Below are positions 16,970-30,919 of a stretch of 35,000 nt of DNA, one piece after another. Where the stretch lies: assembly GCF_030063355.1 (NCBI RefSeq), contig NZ_JASISZ010000009.1, positions 115,216 to 150,215 of the forward strand. The letters run 5' to 3'. The stretch's first letter is position 1; every line of letters begins with the position of its first letter. The translations under genes and the position numbers were made by a program. The DNA comes from Streptomyces sp. PH10-H1. GTDB lineage: Bacteria > Actinomycetota > Actinomycetes > Streptomycetales > Streptomycetaceae. The notes below the pieces were generated by a model. That model was not told the DNA's origin. It ran no database searches and saw only the letters and a program-made list of their open reading frames with translations.

Positions 16970-16994
16970 GTTAAACGCCTTTAACTCCGTTATA
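16970..16994 (-). promoter_or_regulatory. dps -10 element and palindromic operator
   Basis: On the minus strand TATAAC (16994-16989) is a good -10. Immediately downstream GTTAAA-GGCG-TTTAAC (16985-16970) is a perfect inverted repeat that would cover the transcription start. No clear TTG-type -35 or sigma-B promoter is visible. The site looks like a repressor operator. Confidence 0.6.
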
Positions 16995-17024
16995 CCTACC
17001 CTGCCTCGTCCCGCCGTACCTGGC

Positions 17025-17068
17025 AAAAGACCGGGACCCCGGTCGGCGATGCCGACCGGGGTCCCGGT
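17025..17068 (-). terminator. Intrinsic terminator of clgR
   Basis: An 18-bp perfect GC-rich stem (17051-17068 with 17030-17047) and a 3-nt loop are followed on the minus strand by TCTTTTGC. It ends the clgR transcript and insulates dps, which has its own promoter just beyond. Confidence 0.85.
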
Positions 17069-17094
17069 GAAAGACGTCTGGAGTTGTTCGGGTG

Positions 17095-17478
17095 TCAGGC
17101 CGCGACCACGTCAACGGCCTCCGCGGGCGCCTTCGGCGCCTTGATGGTGACCCGCTCGGTCGTGACGGATGTGACAGAGGTCACCGAGCCGAGCAGTGGT
17201 CGCATCGGCGCGGCGGCGGGCTCGGAAGCCGCCGACTGGGCCAGCTCCGCGAGCGACAGATCATCGCTGACCTCACGCATCACCTCGGACATCGGAACGT
17301 CCAAGGCGTCGCAGATCGCGGAGAGCAGCTCGGAGGATGCCTCCTTCTGCCCTCGCTCCACTTCTGACAGATAGCCCAGGGACACCCGGGCGGAGGAGGA
17401 GACCTCACGCAGAGTGCGGCCCTGACGTTGGCGCTGCCGACGCAGCACGTCACCAAGCAGGCGACGGAGCAGGATCAT
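17095..17478 (-). CDS. clgR: ClgR, XRE-type activator of clp protease genes
   Basis: 127-aa transcription factor with an N-terminal XRE helix-turn-helix (about residues 10-70: [24 protein letters not shown]). The stretch [20 protein letters not shown] is nearly invariant in actinobacterial ClgR as I know it. ClgR activates clpP1P2, clpC and other proteostasis genes. The protein ends in -VVAA, the Ala-Ala tail through which ClpP-dependent turnover of Streptomyces ClgR has been reported. ATG 17478 has a GGGAG Shine-Dalgarno. Its own weak -10 (TACGGT, 17529-17524) may lie in the 94-bp gap after cinA, although read-through from the rimO-pgsA-cinA operon is also possible. A strong terminator follows. 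Confidence 0.92.
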   Translation of the reverse strand: MILLRRLLGDVLRRQRQRQGRTLREVSSSARVSLGYLSEVERGQKEASSELLSAICDALDVPMSEVMREVSDDLSLAELAQSAASEPAAAPMRPLLGSVTSVTSVTTERVTIKAPKAPAEAVDVVAA

Positions 17479-17572
17479 CGGTGGCTCCCTCCTCGGACCG
17501 CGAATCCGGATCCTTCTTGCCCCACCGTACCGCCTCGGGCACCGGCCGTGCGGGGAGCGATGACGTGTTCAC

Positions 17573-18091
17573 TCAGGGCTGCAAACATCCCTGCCCCCCG
17601 TCTTCTTCCCTATTCTCCGCCCGCATCCCTGTCGTGAGGGACTCCGCCAGCAGAGCGAGCGCGGCGGCCACACTGGCGGCGCGGATCTCCGGGCGCCCGC
17701 CCTCAAGTCGCAGCGGGGTGACCGCTGAGCCTTCGGGACCGGCCACCGCCACGTACACGGTGCCGACCGGCTGCCCGTCCTGCGGGTCGGGACCGGCGAC
17801 CCCGGTGGTGGCCAGGCCCCAGTCCGCTTCCAGTCTGCTCCGCACTCCCTCGGCCATCTCGAGGGCCACCTGAGGGTCGACCGCGCCTCGAGCGGCCAGC
17901 AGACCCGCGTCGACGCCGAGCAGCTGGTGCTTGAGTTCCGTCGCGTAGGCCGTCACAGAGCCACGGAAGGTCCTTGAGGCACCCGGCACGGCCGTCAGCT
18001 CGGCGGCCACCAGCCCGCCGGTCAGCGATTCGGCGACCGCCAGGGTGAGTCCCTGGCGGTCGAGCAGCCGCAACACTTCGGCTGCGGTCAT
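17573..18091 (-). CDS. cinA: CinA C-terminal domain protein (nicotinamide-nucleotide amidase)
   Basis: 172-aa single-domain CinA_C/PncC protein. Members deamidate nicotinamide mononucleotide to nicotinic acid mononucleotide in pyridine nucleotide recycling. Visible family motifs are AVAESLTGGLVAAELTAVPGAS near the N-terminus, SVTAYATELKHQLLGV and ATTGVAGPDPQDGQPVGTVYVAV. The N-terminal molybdopterin-binding-like half found in full-length CinA is absent, as is common in actinobacteria. The ATG at 18091 overlaps the pgsA stop (ATGA), making it the third gene of rimO-pgsA-cinA. The historical link with competence and RecA is by name and neighbourhood only. Confidence 0.88.
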   Translation of the reverse strand: MTAAEVLRLLDRQGLTLAVAESLTGGLVAAELTAVPGASRTFRGSVTAYATELKHQLLGVDAGLLAARGAVDPQVALEMAEGVRSRLEADWGLATTGVAGPDPQDGQPVGTVYVAVAGPEGSAVTPLRLEGGRPEIRAASVAAALALLAESLTTGMRAENREEDGGQGCLQP

Positions 18092-18927
18092 CCGTTCTGC
18101 TGACGCTGCCGCTGCGGCGGGGACTCCGGCTCCGGCTGGGAGTGCGCCCGGGACTGCGGCTCGGAGTGCGAGAGGGACTGCGAGGGGGACTCACCCTGAG
18201 CCTGAGCCTGAGCCTGCGCCTGCGGCTGTGACTGCGCCTGGGACTGCAATGGAGCCGGCGTCGGGGACTGCGGCTCGGAGTGCGACTGAGCGGCCTCGCG
18301 CTCGCGCTGAGCGGCGAGCCCGGCCCGGCGCAGCACCACGGCCTGCCGGATGTAGTCGAGGCCGGTGACGACCGTCAGGACCACCGCCGCGGCCATCGCC
18401 ACGGCGCGCAGGGTCGCCAGCGGCCCGGTGAGGGCCAGGATGTACATGCCGACCGCGATGCCCTGCGTGAGCGTCTTGAGCTTGCCGCCGCGGCTGGCCG
18501 GGATCACTCCGTGCCGGATCACCCAGAAGCGCATCAGCGTGATGCCGACCTCCCGGAAGAGGATCACCCCGGTCACCCACCACGGCAGATCGCCCAGCGC
18601 GGACAGTCCGACGAGCGCGGCGCCCATGATCGCCTTGTCGGCGATGGGGTCGGCGATCTTGCCGAAGTCGGTGACCAGCCCGTAGCGCCGGGCCAGCTCT
18701 CCGTCGAAGAGGTCGGTGATCATCGCGATGGCGAACGCCGCCCACGCGAAGGAGCGCCAGGCGGGGTCGTGGCCGCCGTCGTGGATCAGCAGCATGACGA
18801 AGCCGGGGACCAGGACCAGCCGCACCATCGTGAGCACGTTGGCGATGTTCCACAGCCCGGCCTGGCGGACCACGGGGTCGCCCATGTGGTCCGGGGTGGC
18901 CGCGGCGGGCGCGGGGACTCCGGTCAT
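18088..18927 (-). CDS. pgsA: Phosphatidylglycerophosphate synthase-type CDP-alcohol phosphatidyltransferase
   Basis: Membrane enzyme transferring a phosphatidyl group from CDP-diacylglycerol to an alcohol, classically glycerol 3-phosphate. The CDP-alcohol motif D-G-x2-A-R-x8-G-x3-D-x3-D is complete from residue 75 (DGELARRYG ... GKIADPIAD). Several membrane segments lie between residues 25 and 205. The last ~65 residues are a Gln/Ser/Pro/Glu-rich low-complexity tail not required by the family, encoded by hexamer and longer repeats. The ATG overlaps the rimO stop and its stop overlaps cinA, so the three genes are coupled. Mycobacterial PgsA3 occupies the same place beside clgR. The acceptor alcohol is not certain. 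Confidence 0.88.
   Translation of the reverse strand: MTGVPAPAAATPDHMGDPVVRQAGLWNIANVLTMVRLVLVPGFVMLLIHDGGHDPAWRSFAWAAFAIAMITDLFDGELARRYGLVTDFGKIADPIADKAIMGAALVGLSALGDLPWWVTGVILFREVGITLMRFWVIRHGVIPASRGGKLKTLTQGIAVGMYILALTGPLATLRAVAMAAAVVLTVVTGLDYIRQAVVLRRAGLAAQREREAAQSHSEPQSPTPAPLQSQAQSQPQAQAQAQAQGESPSQSLSHSEPQSRAHSQPEPESPPQRQRQQNG
18110..18290 (-). repeat. Low-complexity repeats encoding the PgsA tail
   Basis: The region is built from GAGCCT/GACTGC-type hexamers coding for SQ, AQ, SE and PQ runs. A 22-bp segment at 18150-18171 recurs exactly at 18264-18285. The offset is 114 bp (38 codons), so both copies read SHSEPQS. This is a likely hotspot for in-frame length change. Confidence 0.75.
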
Positions 18928-20417
18928 CTGCCCGTCTCCTCCGCAAGACTTCCGCTGCCGCCGGTGAGCGGCTCGGCCACCAGGTCGACACCCTCGGTGT
19001 CGATCACCTTCGCCGTCACCATCATGCCCGGCTTCAGCCCCTCGCAGGAGGTCAAGGACGTCTGTCCGTCCGTCTCCGGCGCCTGGTGGTCGGCGCGGCC
19101 GACCGCTTCGCCGGTCTCCTCGTCGATGGACTCGACGAGCACCCGCACGGTCGAGCCGAGCCGCTCCAGGGCGCGCTGCGCGGTCAGCTCCTCGGCCAGC
19201 CGCGACACCCGCGCCAGCCGTTGGGCGACGGTGTCCTCGTCGAGCTTGTCCCCGTAGCCGGCCGCTTCGGTGCCGTCCTCGTCCGAGTACCCGAAGACGC
19301 CGATGGCGTCCAGCCGCGCGGCGCCGAGGAAGCGTTCCAGCTCCTCCAGGTCCGCCTCGGTCTCACCGGGGAAGCCGACGATGAAGTTGGAGCGCACACC
19401 GGCCTCGGGGGCCTTGCCGCGGATGGTGCCGAGCAGTTCCAGGAAGCTCTCGGTGCTGCCGAAGCGGCGCATCGCGCGCAGCACTCCGGGTGCCGAGTGC
19501 TGGAAGGACAGGTCGAAATACGGCACGACCTTGTCGGTCGACGTGAGGACGTCGATCAGGCCGGGCCGCATCTCGGCGGGCTGCAGGTAGCTCACCCGGA
19601 TCCGCTCGACGCCCTCGACGGCCGCCAGCTCGGGGAGCAGCGTCTCCAGCAGCCGGATGTCGCCGAGGTCCTTGCCGTACGAGGTGTTGTTCTCGCTGAC
19701 CAGCATGACCTCGCTGACGCCCTGCTCGGCCAGCCAGCGCGTCTCGCCGAGGACGTCGGAGGGACGTCGGGAGATGAACGAGCCGCGGAAGGAGGGAATG
19801 GCGCAGAAGGAGCAGCGACGGTCGCAGCCGGAGGCCAGCTTCACCGAGGCGACCGGACTGTTGTCCAGGCGGCGGCGCAGCGGCGCGCGGGGCCCGGACG
19901 CCGGGGCGACGCCCTCGGGGAGATCGGCCGGCGCAGGCGCCGGCGCCTCCTGCGCGTGGCCGGGCAGGGCCACCTCGGCGGCCTGCCGCTCGGCGGGGCT
20001 GATCGGCAGCAGCTTGCGGCGGTCGCGCGGGGTGTGGGAGGCGTGCACGCCGCCGGCCAGGATCGTCTGGAGGCGGTCGGAGATGTCCGTGTAGTCGTCG
20101 AAGCCGAGCACGGCGTCGGCTTCCGGCAGCGCCTCGGAGAGTTCCTTGCCGTACCGCTCGGCCATGCAGCCCACGGCGACGACCGCCTGGGTGCGGGCAT
20201 GGCCCTTGAGGTCGTTGGCCTCCAGGAGGGCGTCCACGGAGTCCTTCTTGGCGGCGTCGACGAAGCCGCAGGTGTTCACCACGGCCACATCGGCGTCCGC
20301 GGCGTCGTCGACCAGCTCCCAGCCGTCCGCCGCCAGACGGCCGGCGAGTTCCTCGGAATCCACCTCATTGCGGGCGCAGCCGAGCGTGACAAGGGCGACG
20401 GTACGGGGTGCGGGCAT
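18924..20417 (-). CDS. rimO: RimO, ribosomal protein S12 methylthiotransferase
   Basis: Radical-SAM enzyme that methylthiolates an aspartate of ribosomal protein S12, 497 aa. The N-terminal UPF0004 domain has Cys14, Cys50 and Cys84 for the auxiliary iron-sulfur cluster. The radical-SAM CxxxCxxC is at Cys198, Cys202 and Cys205 (CDRRCSFC). A C-terminal TRAM domain follows. A Pro/Ala-rich insert (about residues 138-182) between the first two domains is typical of actinobacteria. It heads an operon with pgsA and cinA through ATGA overlaps. ATG 20417 has no Shine-Dalgarno. TAGGCT (20429-20424) sits exactly six bases upstream in the 38-bp gap after the HTH gene, so a leaderless mRNA from its own promoter is likely. 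Confidence 0.94.
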   Translation of the reverse strand: MPAPRTVALVTLGCARNEVDSEELAGRLAADGWELVDDAADADVAVVNTCGFVDAAKKDSVDALLEANDLKGHARTQAVVAVGCMAERYGKELSEALPEADAVLGFDDYTDISDRLQTILAGGVHASHTPRDRRKLLPISPAERQAAEVALPGHAQEAPAPAPADLPEGVAPASGPRAPLRRRLDNSPVASVKLASGCDRRCSFCAIPSFRGSFISRRPSDVLGETRWLAEQGVSEVMLVSENNTSYGKDLGDIRLLETLLPELAAVEGVERIRVSYLQPAEMRPGLIDVLTSTDKVVPYFDLSFQHSAPGVLRAMRRFGSTESFLELLGTIRGKAPEAGVRSNFIVGFPGETEADLEELERFLGAARLDAIGVFGYSDEDGTEAAGYGDKLDEDTVAQRLARVSRLAEELTAQRALERLGSTVRVLVESIDEETGEAVGRADHQAPETDGQTSLTSCEGLKPGMMVTAKVIDTEGVDLVAEPLTGGSGSLAEETGR

Positions 20418-20455
20418 AGGCTCAGCCTACTTTGTCCCAGCCGTCCCTCTTACGT

Positions 20456-21247
20456 TCACCCAGCCTGAGGATCACCGGGGGTGAAGGTGAGCCGGACCAC
20501 CTGGCCGTCCGTACCCGCAGGACCGAGGTCCTTCCCGTTGACGAAGAGCCTGATGGCGCCCGCGTCACCGATCACCAGCTTGACCTTCTTGGCGTCGGTG
20601 AAGGTCTTGGACTCGCCCTTGTCCAGATTGCCCGCGTAGAACTGCCGGCCGTTGCTGTCCGTGGCCTGGATCCAGCTCTTGCCGACGTCAGCCGTCAGCT
20701 TCACGGTGACCTTGCCGGCCGGGACGGCCGCGATCGCGCTGTTCGACGGCTCGGGCTTGGGGTCGGCGGGCTTGGGGCTGGGCTTGGCCGTGGTGGCGCT
20801 CACCGACGGCTTCGCGGCGGTCGCCGGCTTGCCGCCACCACCGCCGTTGAACGAGGTGAAGCCGACGAATCCGACGACGGCGACGATCGCCGCCACCATC
20901 GCCGCGGTCCAGTTCGGCCGGCGGCGCTCGGGGCGGATCCGCTCGGCCTCGTAGAGCGGCACGACGGGGACATGGGCGGCGGCGCCGCCGTGTTCGTCGG
21001 AGTACTGCTGGACCAGCGGCTCGGGATCGATGCCGACGGCGCGGGCGAGGTTGCGGATGTGGCCGCGGGCATACACATCGCCGCCGCAGTTGGAGAAGTC
21101 GTCCTGTTCGATCGCGAGCACGATGGGGGCGCGCACCCGCGTAATGGAGCTGACCTCGTCAATGGTCAGCCCGGCGGCGAGGCGGGCCTGGGCAAGGGCA
21201 CGACCGACGGAGGGCCGGTCGTCGGAGGGCGGGTTGCCGAGGGACAC
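20456..21247 (-). CDS. RodZ-like HTH membrane protein (DUF4115)
   Basis: 263-aa protein with an N-terminal XRE/RodZ-type helix-turn-helix (about residues 10-90: ALAQARLAAGLTIDEVSSIT ... YARGHIRNLARAVG). A single membrane helix lies around 114-133 (AAMVAAIVAVVGFVGFTSF), followed by a Lys/Pro/Ser linker and a C-terminal extracytoplasmic DUF4115 domain (about 180-260). That is the architecture of RodZ, which links the cytoskeleton to cell-wall synthesis. In Streptomyces its exact role is unclear. The start is GTG 21247 with AAAGG about eight bases upstream. A TAGACT -10 (21289-21284) with TTGCCC 19 bp before it is a possible promoter. It lies downstream of ftsK in the same direction. Confidence 0.85.
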   Translation of the reverse strand: MSLGNPPSDDRPSVGRALAQARLAAGLTIDEVSSITRVRAPIVLAIEQDDFSNCGGDVYARGHIRNLARAVGIDPEPLVQQYSDEHGGAAAHVPVVPLYEAERIRPERRRPNWTAAMVAAIVAVVGFVGFTSFNGGGGGKPATAAKPSVSATTAKPSPKPADPKPEPSNSAIAAVPAGKVTVKLTADVGKSWIQATDSNGRQFYAGNLDKGESKTFTDAKKVKLVIGDAGAIRLFVNGKDLGPAGTDGQVVRLTFTPGDPQAG

Positions 21248-21284
21248 GAGGAAGCCTTTCGGGCTGCAGCCACCTGCTGGAGAT

Positions 21285-21398
21285 TCAGTCTAGGGGGGGT
21301 ACGAAAGAGTGGGGCAAGCGGACAGCCGGTCTTTGTCCGCCATCAGGATTGCCGGACCGTTTGCCACCGGGTCTCGTACGTGCCTGACAGTCGGCCAT
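21285..21398 (-). CDS. Possible 37-aa small ORF between ftsK and the HTH gene
   Basis: ATG 21398 is preceded by GGAGGA with ideal 6-base spacing and opens a 37-codon frame (MADCQARTRPGGKRSGNPDG...) ending TGA at 21285. Against it, only about 56% of codons end in G or C, well below real genes here. A second overlapping frame starting ATGCAGGAGG (MQEDDIWPTVRHV..., ending at 21290) has better codon bias, about 73%, but no Shine-Dalgarno. I recognise neither product. One of the two may be a leader or small peptide; both could be chance. Confidence 0.3.
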   Translation of the reverse strand: MADCQARTRPGGKRSGNPDGGQRPAVRLPHSFVPPLD

Positions 21399-21458
21399 AT
21401 GTCGTCCTCCTGCATCAACTTGACGCACGAACAGGAGAAACGGTTGCCCCGCGGACTC

Positions 21459-24230
21459 TTACGAGTGAGCATCTCCGCGGATGACGGCCAGCACCCCATC
21501 CAATTCGTCCGCCTTGACCATGACATCCCGCGCCTTCGAACCTTCGCTCGGTCCGACGATTCCGCGCGATTCCATCAGATCCATGAGCCTGCCCGCCTTG
21601 GCGAATCCCACACGCAGCTTGCGCTGCAACATCGAGGTCGAGCCGAATTGCGTGGATACCACCAGTTCAGCCGCCTGGCACAGCAGGTCCAGGTCGTCCC
21701 CGATCTCCTCATCGACCTCCCGCTTGGGCCCCGTGCCGACCATCACGTCCTGCCGGTACGTCGGCGTCAGCTGGTCCTTGCAGTGCTGGACGACCTTCGC
21801 GATCTCCTCCTCGGTGACGAAGGCGCCCTGCATACGGGTCGGCTTGTTCGCGCCCATGGGCAGGAAGAGCCCGTCGCCCCTGCCGATCAGCTTCTCGGCG
21901 CCCGCCTGGTCCAGGATGACCCGGCTGTCGGCGAGCGAGGAGGTGGAGAAGGCCAGCCTCGACGGCACATTCGCCTTGATCAGGCCGGTGACGACATCGA
22001 CGCTCGGCCGCTGGGTGGCCAGCACCAGGTGGATGCCGGCGGCGCGGGCGAGCTGGGTGATGCGGACGATCGAGTCCTCGACGTCACGCGGCGCCACCAT
22101 CATCAGGTCGGCCAGCTCGTCGACGATCACCAGCAGATACGGGTACGGGGAGAGCTCGCGCTCGCTTCCCGGCAGCGGCTGGGTCTTGCCGGACCGCACC
22201 GCCGCGTTGAAGTCGTCGATGTGCCGGAAGCCGAACGCGGCCAGGTCGTCATAGCGCAGGTCCATCTCGCGGACCACCCACTGCAGCGCCTCGGCCGCCC
22301 GCTTCGGGTTGGTGATGATCGGTGTGATCAGGTGCGGGATGCCCTCGTACGCGGTCAGCTCCACCCGCTTGGGATCCACCAGCACCATCCGCACCTCGTC
22401 CGGGGTCGCCCGGGCCATGACCGAGGTGATCAGGCCGTTGATGCAGGACGACTTTCCGGAGCCGGTGGCGCCCGCGACCAGCAGATGCGGCATCTTGGTG
22501 AGGTTGGCCATCACGTAGCCGCCCTCGACGTCCTTGCCGAGCGCGACCAGCATCGGGTGGTCCTCACCGGCCGCGTTCGCCGAACGCAGCACATCGCCGA
22601 CGTTGACCATCTCGCGGTCGCTGTTGGGGATCTCGATGCCTACGGCGGACTTGCCAGGGATCGGGCTGATGATCCGTACGTCCGGGCTGGCGACCGAGTA
22701 CGCGATGTTCTTGGCCAGTGCGGTGATCCGCTCGACCTTGACCGCCGAGCCCAGCTCGATCTCATAGCGGGTGACGGTCGGGCCGCGGGTGAAGCCGGTG
22801 ACCGTGGCGTCGACCCTGAACTCGGTGAAGACCTGCTGCAGCGAGGCGACCACCGCGTCGTTCGCCGCACTGCGGGTACGGCCGGGGCCGCCACGGTCCA
22901 GCAGGTCAAGGGAGGGCAGCGAGTACGTGATGTCGCCGGACAGCTGCAACTGCTCGGCGCGCGGCGGAAGCGGCTCGACCGGGTCCGGGGTCCGCTTGGT
23001 CAGGTCCGGGACGCCCGAGCCGGAGGACGGCTCGGCCGCGTCCTCGGCACGGGCCGCGGGCACCGCTGAACCGGTCGCGCCACCCGGTGCACCCGCCTTA
23101 CCCGTCTTGATGCCGCTGCTGAGACCGGCCAGCAGCGGTGACGGCTGCACTCCGTGCAGCACCGCGCCGTCCAGCGCCGCGGCCGCGGCGGCCGCCACGT
23201 CCACCGCGTCCATCCCGGCGGTCTGCGCGTAGTCCTGCTCGCCGGGCTCGGCCCGGCGGCGCGGGCGGCGGCGCGGCCGGGGCTCGTCGGCCGGATCCTC
23301 GTCGCCGAACTCCCCCAGGGCCGCCAGCTCAGCCATGCCCTGGTCGTGCTTGGTGAACCGCAGCGAGGACCTGCGCCGGGGGGCTTCGTCCTCCTCCCAG
23401 TCCGGATCCTCGTCGAACAGCTCCTCCATCGGAACGGAGTCCAGGTCCGGCGGGGTCTCGTACAGCCCGAGCTTGGTGCCGAGCAGCCGCAGTCGCTGCG
23501 GAATGGCGTTGACCGGAGTGGCGGTCACGACCAGCAGCCCGAACACGGTGAACAGCAGCAGCAGCGGTACGGCGAGCGCCGAGCCCACCGTGTACAGCAG
23601 CGGCGAGGCGGCCGCCCAGCCGATCAGTCCGCCCGCGTCGCGCAGCGCCGCGGCGCCCGCGTCCCGGCTCGGGGAGCCGCAGGCCAGGTGGATCAGGCCG
23701 AGAGCGCCGATCACGAGGGTGGACAGGCCGATGACGATCCGCCCGTTGGCCTCCGGCTGTTCGGGATGCCGCATCAGACGGACCGCGACAAGGCCGAGCA
23801 GGATCGGCACCAGCAGATCGAGCCGGCCGAACGCACCGGTGACCAGCATCTCCACGAGATCGCCGACCGGGCCGCGGAGATTGGACCAGGTGCCGGCGGC
23901 CACGACCAGCGTCAGGCCGAGCAGCAGCAGCGCCCCGCCGTCCTTGCGGTGCGCGGGATCGAGCCCGCGTGCGCCGCGCCCTATGCCGCGGAACACCGCG
24001 CCGATGCCATGGGCGACTCCGAGCCACAGAGCGCGCGTCATGCGGTACACGCCGCCGGTGGGCGACGGGGCCGCCTTGGGTGCCGGCGGAGCGGCGCCCT
24101 TCGGCGCACGGGGGGCCGCCGCCTTCCTGGCAGCAGGTTTCCGCGCTGCGGTCTTCTTCGCCGCGGATTTCTTGGCCGCAGGCTTCGCCGGAGCTTTCTT
24201 GGCAGTGCCGCCGGGCGTACGTGAGGCCAT
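21459..24230 (-). CDS. ftsK: FtsK/SpoIIIE family DNA translocase
   Basis: Septum-located ATP-driven DNA pump that clears and segregates chromosomes at division or sporulation septa, 923 aa. A Lys/Ala/Pro-rich histone-H1-like N-terminus (residues 1-60) precedes about four membrane helices between residues 90 and 260. An acidic linker follows, then the motor with Walker A AGATGSGKSS (Lys593) and Walker B VIVDELAD near residue 700. The C-terminal gamma winged helix that reads orienting sequences is present (STSMLQRKLRVGFAKAGRLMD). ATG 24230 fits the family. TAATCT ends seven bases upstream, while GGAGG is 12 bases away, so initiation mode is ambiguous. It follows osaB in the same direction after 114 bp. 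Confidence 0.95.
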   Translation of the reverse strand: MASRTPGGTAKKAPAKPAAKKSAAKKTAARKPAARKAAAPRAPKGAAPPAPKAAPSPTGGVYRMTRALWLGVAHGIGAVFRGIGRGARGLDPAHRKDGGALLLLGLTLVVAAGTWSNLRGPVGDLVEMLVTGAFGRLDLLVPILLGLVAVRLMRHPEQPEANGRIVIGLSTLVIGALGLIHLACGSPSRDAGAAALRDAGGLIGWAAASPLLYTVGSALAVPLLLLFTVFGLLVVTATPVNAIPQRLRLLGTKLGLYETPPDLDSVPMEELFDEDPDWEEDEAPRRRSSLRFTKHDQGMAELAALGEFGDEDPADEPRPRRRPRRRAEPGEQDYAQTAGMDAVDVAAAAAAALDGAVLHGVQPSPLLAGLSSGIKTGKAGAPGGATGSAVPAARAEDAAEPSSGSGVPDLTKRTPDPVEPLPPRAEQLQLSGDITYSLPSLDLLDRGGPGRTRSAANDAVVASLQQVFTEFRVDATVTGFTRGPTVTRYEIELGSAVKVERITALAKNIAYSVASPDVRIISPIPGKSAVGIEIPNSDREMVNVGDVLRSANAAGEDHPMLVALGKDVEGGYVMANLTKMPHLLVAGATGSGKSSCINGLITSVMARATPDEVRMVLVDPKRVELTAYEGIPHLITPIITNPKRAAEALQWVVREMDLRYDDLAAFGFRHIDDFNAAVRSGKTQPLPGSERELSPYPYLLVIVDELADLMMVAPRDVEDSIVRITQLARAAGIHLVLATQRPSVDVVTGLIKANVPSRLAFSTSSLADSRVILDQAGAEKLIGRGDGLFLPMGANKPTRMQGAFVTEEEIAKVVQHCKDQLTPTYRQDVMVGTGPKREVDEEIGDDLDLLCQAAELVVSTQFGSTSMLQRKLRVGFAKAGRLMDLMESRGIVGPSEGSKARDVMVKADELDGVLAVIRGDAHS

Positions 24231-24344
24231 GGTGCCGAGATTACCTCCGAAGGACCGACGGGACACGTGTGCGTCGGATACCCCCGTCCGTGTCGCGCCT
24301 CGTGCGGGCCAAGGGTGACGCAGCGTCAACGGCTGGGGTGGTGC

Positions 24345-25025
24345 TCAGTCCTGCGAGGGAAACCTGACGCGGCCCTCGCCGGTGCCCGGCTCCAGTGCGT
24401 CCAACGCCCGCCGCAATCCGGTGAGCTTGCGCTCCAGATGCGCCGCGGTCGCCACCGCGGCCGCGTCCGCCGACTCGTCGAGCTGCTTCGACAGCGCCTC
24501 GGCCTGCTCCTCGACGGCCGCCAGCCGGGCCGACAGTTCGGCGAGCAGCCCTGCGGGCTCCTTCGCTCCGTTGACACCCGGCGCCGCGCCCTGTTCCAGC
24601 TGGAGCCGCAGCAGCGCCGCCTGCTCCCGCAGCTGGCAGTTCTTCATGTACAGCTCGACGAAGACCGACACCTTGGCGCGCAGCACCCACGGGTCGAAGG
24701 GCTTGGAGATGTAGTCGACCGCACCGGCCGCGTAGCCGCGGAAGGTGTGGTGGGGACCGTGGTTGATCGCGGTGAGGAAGATGATCGGGATGTCGCGGGT
24801 ACGCTCGCGCCGCTTGATGTGGGCGGCGGTCTCGAATCCGTCCATGCCCGGCATCTGGACATCGAGCAGGATCACCGCGAAATCATCGGTGAGCAGCGCC
24901 TTCAGCGCTTCTTCCCCGGACGCCGCCCGCACCAGTGTCTGATCGAGCGCGGAGAGGATGGCCTCCAGCGCCAGCAGATTCTCCGGCCGGTCATCGACCA
25001 GAAGGATCTTGGCCTTCTGCACCAT
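24345..25025 (-). CDS. osaB: OsaB, osmoadaptation response regulator
   Basis: 226-aa response regulator without a DNA-binding output domain. The receiver domain (residues 1-125) has the acidic pair in [11 protein letters not shown], the phospho-acceptor Asp in [14 protein letters not shown], Thr in FLTA and Lys in SKPFDP. The C-terminal half is a predicted coiled coil ([14 protein letters not shown] ... [19 protein letters not shown]), suggesting action through protein partners. In S. coelicolor OsaB is needed for development under high osmolarity; the assignment here is by sequence and neighbourhood from memory. ATG 25025 has a strong GAGGAGGG Shine-Dalgarno. The gene lies 225 bp after osaA in the same direction, with no clear terminator between. 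Confidence 0.88.
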   Translation of the reverse strand: MVQKAKILLVDDRPENLLALEAILSALDQTLVRAASGEEALKALLTDDFAVILLDVQMPGMDGFETAAHIKRRERTRDIPIIFLTAINHGPHHTFRGYAAGAVDYISKPFDPWVLRAKVSVFVELYMKNCQLREQAALLRLQLEQGAAPGVNGAKEPAGLLAELSARLAAVEEQAEALSKQLDESADAAAVATAAHLERKLTGLRRALDALEPGTGEGRVRFPSQD

Positions 25026-25250
25026 GGCCCGCCCTCCTCGTCCCGGCACCACACTGGTGGCCGCCCCCGGGGACGACTCCCTTGCGCCGCCCGTCCTTGT
25101 GCCGGTCATGGTAGCCGCACCTGCCGTTCGCCACACCCTGTCACCGCCATGTCACTGTGCACGAAGCAGAAACGCTAGCGGAGACCAGAAGGTTCCCTGG
25201 ATCCCGCCCCCTCACACCTGATGGGACACACCGCGTCAACAGTCCATCGT

Positions 25251-30689
<5,439 letters not shown>

Positions 30690-30862
30690 CGTGTCCCTCC
30701 CGGGGGGTCGACCGAAATGCTTGTGATCTGCCTCTTCGCCATGCCCAGTGTTTCACTATGCCCGCACCAGGCCGTAACGGTTCGGCAGCTTCGCACAGGA
30801 CCGGTCGCACGATCGGGGCAGAAACACCCGGAACCGGCGCACGCGCCATCAGCGGAGGTAAG

Positions 30863-30868
30863 TAACCT
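30863..30868 (+). promoter_or_regulatory. Candidate -10 of osaC
   Basis: TAACCT fits TAnnnT and would start transcription near 30875, giving a ~45-nt leader before GTG 30920. No convincing -35 or sigma-B element (GnnT-N14-16-GGGTAY) is visible in the 230-bp osaA-osaC interval. Confidence 0.25.
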
Positions 30869-30919
30869 GGCATCCGGTTGCCCGCCATAGACCGGGCCTA
30901 CACCTCACGGGGGCCGCCG

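Noticed and set aside
30690..30919. Sigma-B promoters for osaA or osaC
   Set aside because: I looked for GnnT-N14-16-GGGTAY on both strands and found no convincing match, although osa genes are reported as sigma-B linked in S. coelicolor.
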